Origin: Methyloprofundus sp.
Lineage (GTDB): Bacteria; Pseudomonadota; Gammaproteobacteria; Methylococcales; Methylomonadaceae
Length of the DNA: 64,000 bases
NCBI GenBank assembly: GCA_016592635.1
Contig: AP023240.1
Span: 558,001 to 622,000, forward strand
Direction of reading: 5' to 3'
Within the stretch, counting starts at the first letter, position 1. Every line of letters starts with the position of its first letter. The notes below the pieces were generated by a model, which saw only the letters and a list, made by a program, of their open reading frames with translations, was not told where the DNA came from and searched no databases. The position numbers and the translations under genes were made by a program. Below, piece by piece: positions 16,927-26,236 of this stretch.

Positions 16927-17379
16927 GTTGTTCTCCATCTAACCAAAATTCTTCATTTAACTTATTACATCGTCACGTTGTAGTAAAACTTTACCCTGTT
17001 ATGGATGAGTATCTATCGCCTTAAAATTAATCCATTATATTCAGTTGATTACAAAAACTCCGTTATTATCAAAAATCACACAGTCATGCATATAGATACC
17101 TGATTACTGATAATCCTCGGCTATATTTCGTCACCCTATGCTACCCAGTCAAGCTGGGTACAAGCTTTAGATAGAAAGTTAATCGGCAATCATTGCCAAT
17201 TAACAAAAAAACTATTGCCTAACCCACTCAACAATAAATAAGGTCAAAAAAGACTAGTTAATTTACTTATCCGACACAGTTCACAAAACCACTTTAAATT
17301 GTAGCTCAACCTGTAAAAATGTCTTAAGCTGATAGTATATTAAACTCTAATTGATAGCAGATATACATTGAGGGAAATA
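16927..17379. promoter_or_regulatory. Divergent intergenic region with two palindromes
   Basis: TACCCAG-TCAAG-CTGGGTA (17142-17160) is a perfect 7-bp hairpin, and GGCAATCATTGCC (17185-17197) is a 13-base palindrome of the kind bound by dimeric regulators. Both lie about midway between the divergent genes starting at 16926 and 17380. Otherwise nothing recognisable. Confidence 0.35.
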
Positions 17380-18309
17380 ATGAATATAGATAAGGAAAGT
17401 AAAAAGAACCTAAATCGTAGGCGTGAATTTCGTATTGTTGAACAAGCTGATATTTTTTATCATAAAATTGAAGTTAACCCAGAAATAGAAACCAAACTTG
17501 CTTTCAATAATATTGTTGATAATGCCATTGTTCAACCTTTACGTGCAAGTAGTCCTTCTGCAAGCTCCAGTCCCATCGATCAACTACTACCAGATTCGCA
17601 AAGCCAGGAAAAGGATACATTAAATGTTAATATTAGCTCTAGTGGGATTTCCTTTACTTGCAAAGAAGAGCTACAGGCAGGGGACTACATCATGGTTAGA
17701 GTACTTTTGCTATCTGGCATGACGATTATTACCACTTGCTGTAAAGTTGTTTACTCAAAACCGAGTAACCCTTTCGAAGATGATCATTATCCATACTTGA
17801 TTGGTGCGCATTTTGTTAATTTGAAGTCAGAAGATAAAGAGTTGCTGAATAACTATGTCAATAAAAAAAGAACGCGTCAATTTGCCCTAAATACACTGTT
17901 AACAAGCTTTATTATTGCTATTATAATGATGCCCGACTTAGCTTTGGAACTATTGTTAGATTTTCTCTCTTTTCTATTTGAAACCTTAATTGAAGTTGCT
18001 TATCTCATAAATGAGGTTTTTGAATATAACATAGACCATGTGGTTGAATCTGTTTTTCATATGAAAGTTCATAATACTGAAATTACTGCATTTTACCTTG
18101 AGCTTGTCTTAGGATTGGCTCTACTATACCCGCTATCTCGAATGGTGTTTTCAGCTATTAAAAATTTCATATACCGTTGTCGGGTATTTTATATCAGAAA
18201 AAAAGCGAGTATTCAATATTATTGGCATGAGCAAACTTTATGGTATAAAGCAGGTCTCTTTAGTGCAGGAATCGCTCTGCTTACTTGTTATGTTTTATTC
18301 TTTATATAA
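17380..18309 (+). CDS. PilZ-domain membrane protein
   Basis: About 309 residues. The N-terminal half is a PilZ domain: RREFR (RxxxR) near residue 16 and NISSSG (NxSxxG) near 85, separated by an unusually long Ser/Pro-rich insert (PLRASSPSASSSPIDQLLPD). The second half has three hydrophobic segments: LLTSFIIAIIMMPDLALELL, FYLELVLGLALLYPLS and the C-terminal AGLFSAGIALLTCYVLFFI. c-di-GMP binding in the cytoplasm would thus be tied to an inner-membrane part of unknown job. The ATG at 17380 with GAGGG 5 bases upstream is preferred to a TTG four codons earlier. Confidence 0.75.
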   Translation: MNIDKESKKNLNRRREFRIVEQADIFYHKIEVNPEIETKLAFNNIVDNAIVQPLRASSPSASSSPIDQLLPDSQSQEKDTLNVNISSSGISFTCKEELQAGDYIMVRVLLLSGMTIITTCCKVVYSKPSNPFEDDHYPYLIGAHFVNLKSEDKELLNNYVNKKRTRQFALNTLLTSFIIAIIMMPDLALELLLDFLSFLFETLIEVAYLINEVFEYNIDHVVESVFHMKVHNTEITAFYLELVLGLALLYPLSRMVFSAIKNFIYRCRVFYIRKKASIQYYWHEQTLWYKAGLFSAGIALLTCYVLFFI

Positions 18310-18613
18310 AAATGGTTTAAATTATTTTATGTCTGTATCAGCTTCGGGCGGGATGATAGTTGTAAGCCAAACGGCAAGACACACCTCGGTTATTCATCAC
18401 CACTTCCAAAGAGCCATGAAAAGCTGACCAAAAGCAAAGTGGTGGTAAACAGCCCTAACTCATGCACATTCCTAAAATAGGTTGAACGCAGAAATATATA
18501 AGCATTAGGAGCAAAAAAACAATTAATGCGCCGAGAAAATTCTCCATTTGCTCAGCATGCAAGTCATCGTGTAGGCTAACTAGGTGTTAATGCTAAAAAT
18601 GGAGACATAGATT
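18310..18613. other. Intergenic stretch, nothing recognised
   Basis: About 300 bases whose composition is less AT-rich in the middle (18345-18480) than its flanks. This could be the debris of a lost gene, but neither strand gives a translatable fragment I can name. Confidence 0.3.
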
Positions 18614-19732
18614 GTGGTATTAGTATTAGAACTTGCAAGAGGGGTAGCGGCTCTATGGGTGTTTTTCTTTCACATTCGTGTACTTTTTGAAAGTTCTTCA
18701 TCGACTCTATACCAACTATCAGCATATGGTAATTTGGGTGTGCCGATGTTTTTCGTTATATCTGGTTATGTAATAACATATTCAGCGGAGTCTAGCCTAC
18801 AAAATAATAAATCACCATTAGTCTTTTTAAAAAATAGATTTTTAAGAATTTATCCAGCTTTTTGGGCATCGGTGATAGTGGTTTTAATGATACCATTTCT
18901 TATTGCATTAATAAGTTATCTTAAATCAGGTAATTACGTAGTTTCAGAAAGTCTGCTGTCAAAACTAAATTATAATGAATGGTTTAACTTTTTGATGCTT
19001 AGCAAAGTTTTTTGGGCTACATCTCATGATTTACAGGCACAATTTAACGCTATCAATTCAGTATATTGGACATTAGCCATTGAATTTCAATTCTACGTGG
19101 TTATTTTTGTATCGCTATATTTTGGAAAATACTATAGATATGTCATTGCCATTATTTCATTGCTAGCATTATTAGTTATGTTTGTGCCAGTAAGTCTAAA
19201 TTATGGACTTTTTATTTATTATTGGCCTTCATTTTTAGTTGGTATTGCATTGGCTTACTTCCATCGTTATGGAGTTTGGTTTGAGCCAAGTTTGAAAAAC
19301 ATGTCATGTGTTATTTTATGCATCCTAATGTTAGGAGGCATAAATTCAGTAACCTTTATATTCGAAAAAAGTATTTCTAATTTCTTTTTTTCAGTTTGTT
19401 TTGGAGTATTTTTATGGTTGATTGCTAGTCTTGAAAAGGTGTTCACTCGTATTAAAAATAGTCATAACAAGCTATTCTATTTTCTTTTTGAGCCTTGGCT
19501 TATACTGGGAACCATGTCGTATTCAGTCTATTTATTACATGGAAAAATCTATTCATTACCGAATATGTTTTTAAGGCAGGTTCTGGATTCTGACAATATT
19601 CTATTTGGCTTATTAACGGTAATAGGGACTTTGTTGATGTGTTATCCCTTTTATTATTTTGTTGAAAGAAGATTTTTAAGTAAAAACTACCAGAAAATAC
19701 ACCAAGAAATGTTCGCAATGCACTGTAAATAG
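18614..19732 (+). CDS. Acyltransferase family 3 membrane protein (O-acetyltransferase type)
   Basis: About 372 residues with roughly ten membrane helices. The family opening is visible: ELARGVAALWVFFFHIRVLF with the catalytic-type His, GNLGVPMFFVISGYVIT and FLKNRFLRIYPAFWASV. The C-terminus SYSVYLLHGKIYSLPNMFL and YYFVERRFL also fit. Such proteins O-acylate surface polysaccharides. The start is GTG with GGAG 9 bases upstream; an in-frame TAG just before it rules out a longer protein. The stretch is more AT-rich than the core genes around it and stands alone, which hints at transfer. The acyl acceptor cannot be inferred. Confidence 0.85.
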   Translation: MVLVLELARGVAALWVFFFHIRVLFESSSSTLYQLSAYGNLGVPMFFVISGYVITYSAESSLQNNKSPLVFLKNRFLRIYPAFWASVIVVLMIPFLIALISYLKSGNYVVSESLLSKLNYNEWFNFLMLSKVFWATSHDLQAQFNAINSVYWTLAIEFQFYVVIFVSLYFGKYYRYVIAIISLLALLVMFVPVSLNYGLFIYYWPSFLVGIALAYFHRYGVWFEPSLKNMSCVILCILMLGGINSVTFIFEKSISNFFFSVCFGVFLWLIASLEKVFTRIKNSHNKLFYFLFEPWLILGTMSYSVYLLHGKIYSLPNMFLRQVLDSDNILFGLLTVIGTLLMCYPFYYFVERRFLSKNYQKIHQEMFAMHCK

Positions 19733-20026
19733 GTGATTTTTATTTAATTAGTGGGGCTGTTACATTAAACCTATCGAGAAAATTTGAAAAAACAGGAGTT
19801 TAGAAATAGGTATGGAATAAGTTAGCAATCATCATTGGTTTGTATGGTGCAAGCGGTGTACTACTTTTCAAGTCATTATGATCTACTGTGTTTTATTGAG
19901 CATAATTATTTACTCTCTTGTTTAGCAAATAAAAAATCAGCTTTAAAAGTTAATTTATTGTAAAATTAATGGTTTTGTTACGTTTTGTGACAGTAGCCTT
20001 AAACTCAAGCAAATAAAAAAATTATC

Positions 20027-20491
20027 ATGCGATGTCCATTTTGTACGACTCAAGATACGCGAGTAATAGATTCTCGGTTGGCGCATGAGGGTGACCAAGT
20101 GCGGCGGCGGCGTGAGTGTGCGGAATGTAAAGAACGCTTTACGACTTATGAAGCAACCGAGTTTAATTTGCCTAGGGTGATTAAGCGTGATGGCTTGCGT
20201 GAACCTTTTAATGAAAATAAGTTACGTGCAGGTATTCTACGGGCATTAGAAAAACGTCCAGTGAGCAGTGATCAAATTGAAGCGGCTGTTACCCGTATTA
20301 AAAAAGCGCTGATGGCGGCAGGTGATAGAGAGGTAGAGGCATTAGCCATTGGTGAGCAAGTGATGAAAGAACTTAGCTTATTGGATAATGTTGCCTTTGT
20401 GCGTTTTGCCTCGGTGTATCGCAGTTTTCAGGATGTCAGCGAATTTACCGATATGGTGGCTGACTTGCAGAATAAAGCACACCATGGCTGA
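20027..20491 (+). CDS. nrdR: Transcriptional repressor NrdR
   Basis: 154 residues: a zinc ribbon with Cys3, Cys6, Cys31 and Cys34, followed by an ATP-cone domain ([20 protein letters not shown] to [17 protein letters not shown]). NrdR senses ATP/dATP and represses ribonucleotide reductase genes. It begins the classical nrdR-ribD-ribE-ribBX-ribH-nusB cluster. The final 8 bases overlap the ribD start. Confidence 0.97.
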   Translation: MRCPFCTTQDTRVIDSRLAHEGDQVRRRRECAECKERFTTYEATEFNLPRVIKRDGLREPFNENKLRAGILRALEKRPVSSDQIEAAVTRIKKALMAAGDREVEALAIGEQVMKELSLLDNVAFVRFASVYRSFQDVSEFTDMVADLQNKAHHG

Positions 20492-21581
20492 GTTAGATGG
20501 TCAGTTTATGGCACGAGCCATACAACTGGCTAAACAGGGGCAATATACCACCAAGCCTAATCCACGGGTGGGCTGTGTTTTGGTACGAGATGAGGCAATT
20601 ATTGCTGAAGGTTGGCATAGTCGTGCAGGGCAGGGCCATGCTGAAGTAGAGGCACTGAAAAATACTAAGGGTGCAGCTGGGGCAACGGCTTATGTTACTT
20701 TAGAACCTTGTAGTCATTATGGCAGAACGCCACCTTGTGCTGAGGCATTAATTAAAGCAGGTGTTGCACGCGTGGTAATTGCGATGCAGGATCCTAATCC
20801 CTTAGTGGCGGGGCGTGGTGTTGCCATGTTGGAACAGCAAGGTATTGAGGTTATATCAGGTGTGTTGGAGGCTGAGGCACAAGCACTTAATAAAGGCTTC
20901 ATCACCCGTATGTTAACCAATAAGCCTTATGTATTGAGTAAGCTGGCGATGAGTTTGGATGGACGAACTGCTATGGCGTCAGGGGAAAGTAAGTGGATCA
21001 CTTCTCCGGCAGCACGTCAAGATGTGCAAAAGCTGCGCGCAGCAAGTGGTGCAATTGTGACGGGGGTCGATACTGTTTTAGCGGATGACCCCAGCATGAA
21101 TGTGCGCATATCAGGAGTGCAAGTTGAACAACCTTTACGGGTTATTTTGGACTCATCATTAAGAACACCTGTTACCGCTAAGTTATTGTCTTTAGCAGGG
21201 CGAACTTTGATTTTAACTTGTTCGGTGGATGCGCAGAAAACAGCCATGTTGCAGCAAGCTGGTGCAGAAGTATATTGCTTAAAGGCTGATCAACAAGGTC
21301 GTTTAGACTTGGATGCTGTTTTACATTTTTTGGCTGAACAGCAAGTAAATGATGTCTTGGTTGAAGCGGGCAGTATTTTAAATGGTGCTTTGCTGGAGCA
21401 GGGTTTAATTGACGAATGTATTGTATATATGGCACCTAGTATTTTAGGTGCCAGTGGCCGAGGTTTATTTGCGATGCCCAATGTACATTTGATGGTGGAT
21501 AAGAAACCGCTACAGTTTGTGGATATGCGTAAAATAGGTATGGATTTACGCTTGCAGTATAAGGTTCTTATGGTAGCGTAG
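20484..21581 (+). CDS. ribD: Bifunctional deaminase/reductase RibD
   Basis: 365 residues. The N-terminal zinc deaminase has HAEVEAL (His52, Glu54) and [11 protein letters not shown] (Cys76, Cys85). The C-terminal reductase starts around 150 with [20 protein letters not shown] and [16 protein letters not shown]. It catalyses the second and third steps of riboflavin synthesis. The ATG at 20484 overlaps nrdR by 8 bases and gives the family-length N-terminus [16 protein letters not shown]. Confidence 0.96.
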   Translation: MAELDGQFMARAIQLAKQGQYTTKPNPRVGCVLVRDEAIIAEGWHSRAGQGHAEVEALKNTKGAAGATAYVTLEPCSHYGRTPPCAEALIKAGVARVVIAMQDPNPLVAGRGVAMLEQQGIEVISGVLEAEAQALNKGFITRMLTNKPYVLSKLAMSLDGRTAMASGESKWITSPAARQDVQKLRAASGAIVTGVDTVLADDPSMNVRISGVQVEQPLRVILDSSLRTPVTAKLLSLAGRTLILTCSVDAQKTAMLQQAGAEVYCLKADQQGRLDLDAVLHFLAEQQVNDVLVEAGSILNGALLEQGLIDECIVYMAPSILGASGRGLFAMPNVHLMVDKKPLQFVDMRKIGMDLRLQYKVLMVA

Positions 21582-21590
21582 GATGAATTT

Positions 21591-21629
21591 ATTGGGTGTC
21601 TAGATTGCGGGTGAGGCACGAATCCCAAT
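21591..21629 (+). other. Hairpin between ribD and ribE
   Basis: ATTGGG (21591-21596) pairs with CCCAAT (21624-21629), extended by GTGTC/GGCAC with a bulge. No FMN riboswitch motif is present in this 110-base gap; the hairpin may be a repeat or an attenuator within the rib operon. Confidence 0.35.
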
Positions 21630-21691
21630 ATTAAGGTGTAGTTTTAATATCAGTAAAACGACATAATTTAAATAATTTTGGTTGAGTATTT

Positions 21692-22342
21692 ATGTTTACA
21701 GGCATTATTTTAGCCGTTGGTAAAATAACAAAAATTGAACAAAAAGCAGGCGATGTGCGCTTAGCGATTGATACGGGTAAGCTATCTTTAGCAGATGCCA
21801 ATATTGGTGACAGTATTGCTGTCAATGGTATTTGCTTGACGGCAGTTTCCTTAAGTGAATATGGCTTTGTAGCCGATGTGTCTAATGAAACTTTGGCGCG
21901 GACTAATTTGAAACAGGCGACCACAGGTACGCCTGTTAATCTGGAGCTAGCTTTAACGCCGCAAACGCGTATGGGCGGGCATATTGTCAGTGGTCATGTT
22001 GATGGTTTGGCTGCCTTAGTTGAAAAAAAACAGGATGGTCGTTCCATTCGACTTAAGTTTAAGGCGCCTGATAATTTGGCAAAGTACATTGCCGAGAAAG
22101 GCTCTATTTGTATTAACGGCATTAGTTTGACTATTAATACAGTAGAAGGTGCTGTATTTAGTGTGAATGTGGTGCCGCATACATTACGTGAGACGACTTT
22201 AGGTTTCTTGGAAGTCGGTGGTAAAATTAACCTGGAAGTTGATTTGCTGGCACGTTATATGGAACGGTTAATGAAAGGTGAGGCAGCAACTTGTCCTGCC
22301 GGAGTGACTGAAAATTTATTAAAAGAAAGCGGGTTTTTCTAA
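21692..22342 (+). CDS. ribE: Riboflavin synthase alpha chain
   Basis: 216 residues with the two tandem lumazine-binding barrels: MFTGII start, GDSIAVNGICLTAV in the first repeat and KGSICINGISLTINTVEG in the second, plus MGGHIVSGHVDG. It dismutates two dimethylribityllumazines to riboflavin and pyrimidine. Stop and the ribBX start are five bases apart. Confidence 0.96.
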   Translation: MFTGIILAVGKITKIEQKAGDVRLAIDTGKLSLADANIGDSIAVNGICLTAVSLSEYGFVADVSNETLARTNLKQATTGTPVNLELALTPQTRMGGHIVSGHVDGLAALVEKKQDGRSIRLKFKAPDNLAKYIAEKGSICINGISLTINTVEGAVFSVNVVPHTLRETTLGFLEVGGKINLEVDLLARYMERLMKGEAATCPAGVTENLLKESGFF

Positions 22343-22347
22343 GCAAG

Positions 22348-23451
22348 ATGAATACAACTGAAGAAATTATTGAAGATATACGCCAAGGAAAAATGGTTAT
22401 CATTATGGATGATGAGGACCGAGAGAATGAAGGCGACTTATTAATGGCGGCTGATTATGTGCGCGCTGAAGATATTAACTTTATGGCCCGATTTGGTCGT
22501 GGTTTGGTGTGCTTAACCATTACGGGTGAGCGTTGTCAGCAATTACGTTTACCGTTGATGGTGAGTGATAATAATGCAGCATTTTCGACAAACTTTACCG
22601 TGTCGATTGAAGCGGCGACAGGCGTAACCACGGGTATATCAGCAGCAGATAGGGCTAAAACAATTCTGAGTGCTGTGGCTAAAGAGGCTAAGGCAGACGA
22701 TATTGTACAACCTGGGCATATTTTTCCAATTCGGGCGCGTGATGGCGGGGTGTTAAACCGTGCAGGACATACTGAAGCTGGTTGTGATTTAGCACGCTTG
22801 GCAGGTGCTGAGCCTGCGGCAGTCATTGTAGAAATTCTTAATGATGATGGCTCGATGGCAAGAAGGCCTGATTTAGAGTTATTTGCTAAAAAACATGATT
22901 TAAAAATTGGTACTATTGCTGATTTAATTCATTATCGAACTAAAAACGAAAGCACTTTAGAGCGTATTAGTGAATGTGCATTACCGACTGAATTTGGTGA
23001 TTTTCGTTTATATGCGTACCAAGATCGTAATGATGCCAAAGTACATTTGGCGATTGCGATGGGTAATGTCAGTAGTGATGAACCAGTATTGGTGCGGGTG
23101 CATGCACGTAATTTAATGGATGATGTTTTTGCTTCCACACGCAGTGATTGCAAAATGCCGGTACGTGATGCCATGCGTTTAATAGCAGAAGAAGGGCGCG
23201 GGGTCTTGGTGTTAATTCGCCAAGAAGAAAATGATAAAGCCTTGGCTGAACTGATTCATCAGTATCAATTGTTGGATAATGGCGTAGTTATCCCGGCAGT
23301 AGCTGAGAAATCTGATAATTGGCGCACTACGGGAACTGGCTCGCAAATTCTCGCTGATTTAGGAGTACATAAGATTCAGGTGTTAGGTGCGCATAAAACC
23401 TATTTTGGTTTGTCAGGGTTTGACCTAGAATTAGTGAATACCGATCAGTAG
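22348..23451 (+). CDS. ribBX: DHBP synthase fused to a degenerate GTP cyclohydrolase II domain (RibBX)
   Basis: 367 residues. The N-terminal about 200 form an intact 3,4-dihydroxy-2-butanone-4-phosphate synthase ([32 protein letters not shown]). The C-terminal domain has the RibA fold, but its zinc-binding site is lost. The usual HSEC...RCDCG reads H252-A-R-N255 and R265-S-D-C268-K, so two of three cysteines are gone. GTP cyclohydrolase II activity is therefore unlikely. This matches the RibBX variant described from Shewanella and other Proteobacteria. A separate true ribA should exist elsewhere. Confidence 0.9.
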   Translation: MNTTEEIIEDIRQGKMVIIMDDEDRENEGDLLMAADYVRAEDINFMARFGRGLVCLTITGERCQQLRLPLMVSDNNAAFSTNFTVSIEAATGVTTGISAADRAKTILSAVAKEAKADDIVQPGHIFPIRARDGGVLNRAGHTEAGCDLARLAGAEPAAVIVEILNDDGSMARRPDLELFAKKHDLKIGTIADLIHYRTKNESTLERISECALPTEFGDFRLYAYQDRNDAKVHLAIAMGNVSSDEPVLVRVHARNLMDDVFASTRSDCKMPVRDAMRLIAEEGRGVLVLIRQEENDKALAELIHQYQLLDNGVVIPAVAEKSDNWRTTGTGSQILADLGVHKIQVLGAHKTYFGLSGFDLELVNTDQ

Positions 23452-23480
23452 CATATAGTTTAAATACATAAAAAATAACC

Positions 23481-23533
23481 GTAGGATGGGGAGAGTGAAG
23501 TAGCAGGAAGCTACGTAATGAAGCCCATCATAC
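23481..23533. repeat. Hairpin repeat between ribBX and ribH
   Basis: Outer arms GTAGGATGGG (23481-23490) and CCCATCATAC (23524-23533) match at 9 of 10 positions. An inner perfect stem GTAGC-AGGAA-GCTAC lies at 23500-23514. It looks like a dispersed palindromic repeat dropped into the rib operon. Confidence 0.6.
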
Positions 23534-23615
23534 TAAGGTGAGTTTTATTGCACGACTTTTTAAGGCGTTCCATTCTACTCACCCTGCACAGATTAAATAT
23601 TTTAGAGAGGCAAAT

Positions 23616-24092
23616 ATGTCAGCAGTAAAAGTAATTGAAGGTAATTTTTCAGCACAAGGAGGCAAGTATTGTGTACTTGCTTCACGTTTTAATAGCTTTA
23701 TTGTCGAGCAATTAGAAAATGGTGCAATTGATGCTTTGGTAAGACACGGTGTTGATAAAGAGGATATTACTTTAGTTAAAGCCCCTGGTGCTTTTGAGTT
23801 ACCTATGGTGGTACAACGTCTTGCGGCATCTAAAAAATATGATGCAATTGTGGTAGTGGGTGCGGTCATTCGTGGAGCAACGCCTCATTTTGATTATGTT
23901 TCTGGTGAGTGTGTTAAAGGTATTGCACAATTGTCTTTGCAATATGATATTCCAGTGAGTTTTGGAGTATTAACCGTCGATAGTATTGAGCAAGCCATTG
24001 AGCGTGCAGGCACTAAAGCAGGTAATAATGGTGCGTCAGCTGCTTTATCAGCTATTGAAATGGTTAGTTTGTTTAATAACTTGGAAGCTTAA
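23616..24092 (+). CDS. ribH: 6,7-dimethyl-8-ribityllumazine synthase
   Basis: 158 residues from the ATG at 23616, which has GAGAGG five bases upstream; an earlier start at 23538 would add 26 residues unlike the family. Signatures: VPGAFELP-type [28 protein letters not shown] with active-site His, and [14 protein letters not shown]. It condenses DHBP with the ribityl-pyrimidine. Stop overlaps nusB start (TAATG). Confidence 0.96.
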   Translation: MSAVKVIEGNFSAQGGKYCVLASRFNSFIVEQLENGAIDALVRHGVDKEDITLVKAPGAFELPMVVQRLAASKKYDAIVVVGAVIRGATPHFDYVSGECVKGIAQLSLQYDIPVSFGVLTVDSIEQAIERAGTKAGNNGASAALSAIEMVSLFNNLEA

Positions 24093-24529
24093 TGAGTTCG
24101 GCAAAAACAAAAGCCAGACAATGTGCTGTACAAGCGTTGTATCAATGGCAGATGACTGGGCAAAATTTAAATGTTATTGAGCGCCAGTTTCATGAAGAAC
24201 AACGCTTAAAGAATGCACAGAAAAACTATTTTATTGATTTGTTTCATGGTGTACCTAAGCATTTAGAGCGTATTGATGCCTCGATGGTTAATTTTGTTGA
24301 TCGTGAAGTAGATAATATTGACCCGGTTGAGCGTGCCATTTTGCGTATTGGGGTATATGAATTATTACAAAAGCCTGAAACACCTTATCGAGTCGTTATT
24401 AATGAAGGGGTGGAATTAGCCAAGTACTTTGGTGCTGATGGCAGCCATCGCTATGTTAATGGGGTGTTGGATAAAGTAGCGCAAGTTGCACGTAAAGTAG
24501 AAATTGAGGCGAAACAAAAGAAAAAATAG
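24092..24529 (+). CDS. nusB: Transcription antitermination factor NusB
   Basis: 145 residues, all-helical. RQCAVQALYQWQMTG opens the family, ERAILRIGVYELLQKPETPY and EGVELAKYFGADGSHRYVNG are the conserved C-terminal helices. Together with S10 it binds boxA and supports rRNA antitermination. Coupled by one base to ribH. Confidence 0.96.
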   Translation: MSSAKTKARQCAVQALYQWQMTGQNLNVIERQFHEEQRLKNAQKNYFIDLFHGVPKHLERIDASMVNFVDREVDNIDPVERAILRIGVYELLQKPETPYRVVINEGVELAKYFGADGSHRYVNGVLDKVAQVARKVEIEAKQKKK

Positions 24530-24642
24530 TTTGGCTTGTTAATATTGAGGTCTTTTGTTTATCTGCCTCATATTATAAATTGTTCAGTATATTAACAGAC
24601 TGGAGCGGAGATCTTTAACCTGTCTTTTAATATTTGTATTGC

Positions 24643-24693
24643 GTGACGCGGAGCGTCACCAGCGGCATTCCCACGCTGGAGCGTGAGGAACGA
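24643..24693. repeat. Tandem hairpin repeat upstream of the phosphohexomutase gene
   Basis: GTGACGC-GGA-GCGTCAC (24643-24659) and CACGC-TGGA-GCGTG (24672-24685), followed by AGGAACG. From memory this two-hairpin layout, with GCGGAGCGTC and CACGCTGGAGCGTG loops, resembles a dispersed repeat common in gammaproteobacterial genomes. It sits 37 bases before the start at 24730. Confidence 0.7.
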
Positions 24694-24729
24694 TAAGAGG
24701 TGTCGTTACCTATTCAAGAACGAGGCACA

Positions 24730-26184
24730 ATGGAAAACAAGGTTAAGTTTGGTACCAGTGGTATTCGGGGCTTGGTCAGTGATATGACCGATCAGGTCTG
24801 TTACGCCTATACACTGTCTTTTTTACAGTATTTGCGTTCTATTGATGCTATTCAAGCTGGGCATGCTGTTGGTGTGGGGGGCGACTTGCGCAGTAGCACC
24901 CCGCGTATTATGAATGCAGTTGCTGCCGCCGTTTGTGATGCGGGTTATCACATTATAAATTGCGGCTTGTTACCTACGCCAGCATTGACCCTATATGGAG
25001 TTAGCGAAAAGATCCCCACTATTATGGTCACAGGCAGTCATATTCCAGATGACCGTAATGGCATTAAGTTTAATAAGCCTGACGGTGAAGTACTGAAACA
25101 AGATGAGCAAGGGATTTTGGCACAGCAGCCGACATTGAATGTTGCTTTGTTTGATGCCCAAGCTGCTTTATTAAAATCTGATTACTTACCTGCCGTTGTT
25201 AATATTGCTCAAGAGCAATATATTCAGCGCTATTTAGATTTTTTCCCACACAATGCATTATCTGGTTTAAAGGTAGGTGTTTATGAACACTCGTCTGTCG
25301 GCCGAGATATTTTCAAAACAATTTTGTCTGGCCTCGGTGCCGAGGTGCTTGCTTTAGAGCGGTCAGATAGCTTTATTTCCGTTGATACCGAGGCAATACG
25401 CCCTGAAGATGTCAGTTTGGCTAAACAGTGGTCTACGGAATATCATTTAGATAGTATTATTTCTGCTGATGGTGATGCCGATCGGCCACTGGTGAGTGAT
25501 GAGCATGGTGAATGGTTGCGTGGCGACGTTGCTGGTATTTTAGTGGCACATTTTTTACAAGCTGATGCCGTCGTTACTCCGGTTAGTAGCAATAGTGCCT
25601 TAGAGAAAAGTCAGTTTTTCAAACAAGTCGAGCGCACTAAAATTGGTTCGCCTTACGTGATTGCAGCTATGCAGGCCATTACTGATAAAAACACGGTAGT
25701 AGGTTATGAAGCCAATGGTGGTTTTTTATTAAATACACCAGTCAACTTATTAGGGCAGCAGTTAGCCGCACTACCAACTAGAGATGCAATCTTAGTACCT
25801 TTGTGTATTTTGTTGATGTCCAAACAGCAAACTGGCTCGATTGCTGCCTTGCTAAAAACCTTGCCTGCACGTATTACCTATAGTGATCGCATTAAGAATT
25901 TTCCGACTGAGCTCAGTCAATCAATTTTGGCCGACATGCAATCAGGACAATTGGACAGTGATGCAGCGGTCATAAAGCGTTTATTTGCAGGACAAATAGC
26001 AGAGGCGGTTGGTATTGATTATACCGATGGTGTACGGATTACTTTGGCAAATGAAGAGGTAGTGCATCTGCGTGGTTCAGGAAACGCACCTGAATTACGT
26101 TGTTATACTGAGGCCGCAGACCACCAGCGTGCACAGGCGTTAAATCAGTTGTGTATGCAGCATATGCAGAGCTGGAATCATTAA
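24730..26184 (+). CDS. Phosphohexose mutase (phosphomannomutase/phosphoglucomutase)
   Basis: 484 residues of the alpha-D-phosphohexomutase family. KFGTSGIRG starts domain 1. The phospho-serine loop is TGSHIP (Ser103) instead of the common TASHNP, a variant I associate with Xanthomonas XanA-like enzymes. SADGDADRP is the metal loop near 243 and RGSGNAPELRCY the phosphate-binding loop near the C-terminus. It interconverts hexose 1- and 6-phosphates for nucleotide-sugar and polysaccharide synthesis. Sugar specificity cannot be fixed from sequence alone. ATG at 24730 with CGAGG upstream is favoured over a GTG 10 codons earlier. Confidence 0.87.
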   Translation: MENKVKFGTSGIRGLVSDMTDQVCYAYTLSFLQYLRSIDAIQAGHAVGVGGDLRSSTPRIMNAVAAAVCDAGYHIINCGLLPTPALTLYGVSEKIPTIMVTGSHIPDDRNGIKFNKPDGEVLKQDEQGILAQQPTLNVALFDAQAALLKSDYLPAVVNIAQEQYIQRYLDFFPHNALSGLKVGVYEHSSVGRDIFKTILSGLGAEVLALERSDSFISVDTEAIRPEDVSLAKQWSTEYHLDSIISADGDADRPLVSDEHGEWLRGDVAGILVAHFLQADAVVTPVSSNSALEKSQFFKQVERTKIGSPYVIAAMQAITDKNTVVGYEANGGFLLNTPVNLLGQQLAALPTRDAILVPLCILLMSKQQTGSIAALLKTLPARITYSDRIKNFPTELSQSILADMQSGQLDSDAAVIKRLFAGQIAEAVGIDYTDGVRITLANEEVVHLRGSGNAPELRCYTEAADHQRAQALNQLCMQHMQSWNH

Positions 26185-26236
26185 TATTAGGCAATACAGG
26201 TAGCTTAAGTATTGCCAGTGAATAGAAGAAAATTCT

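Noticed and set aside
21582..21691. FMN riboswitch before ribE
   Set aside because: The gap is only 110 bases and lacks the RFN element blocks; it contains a plain hairpin.
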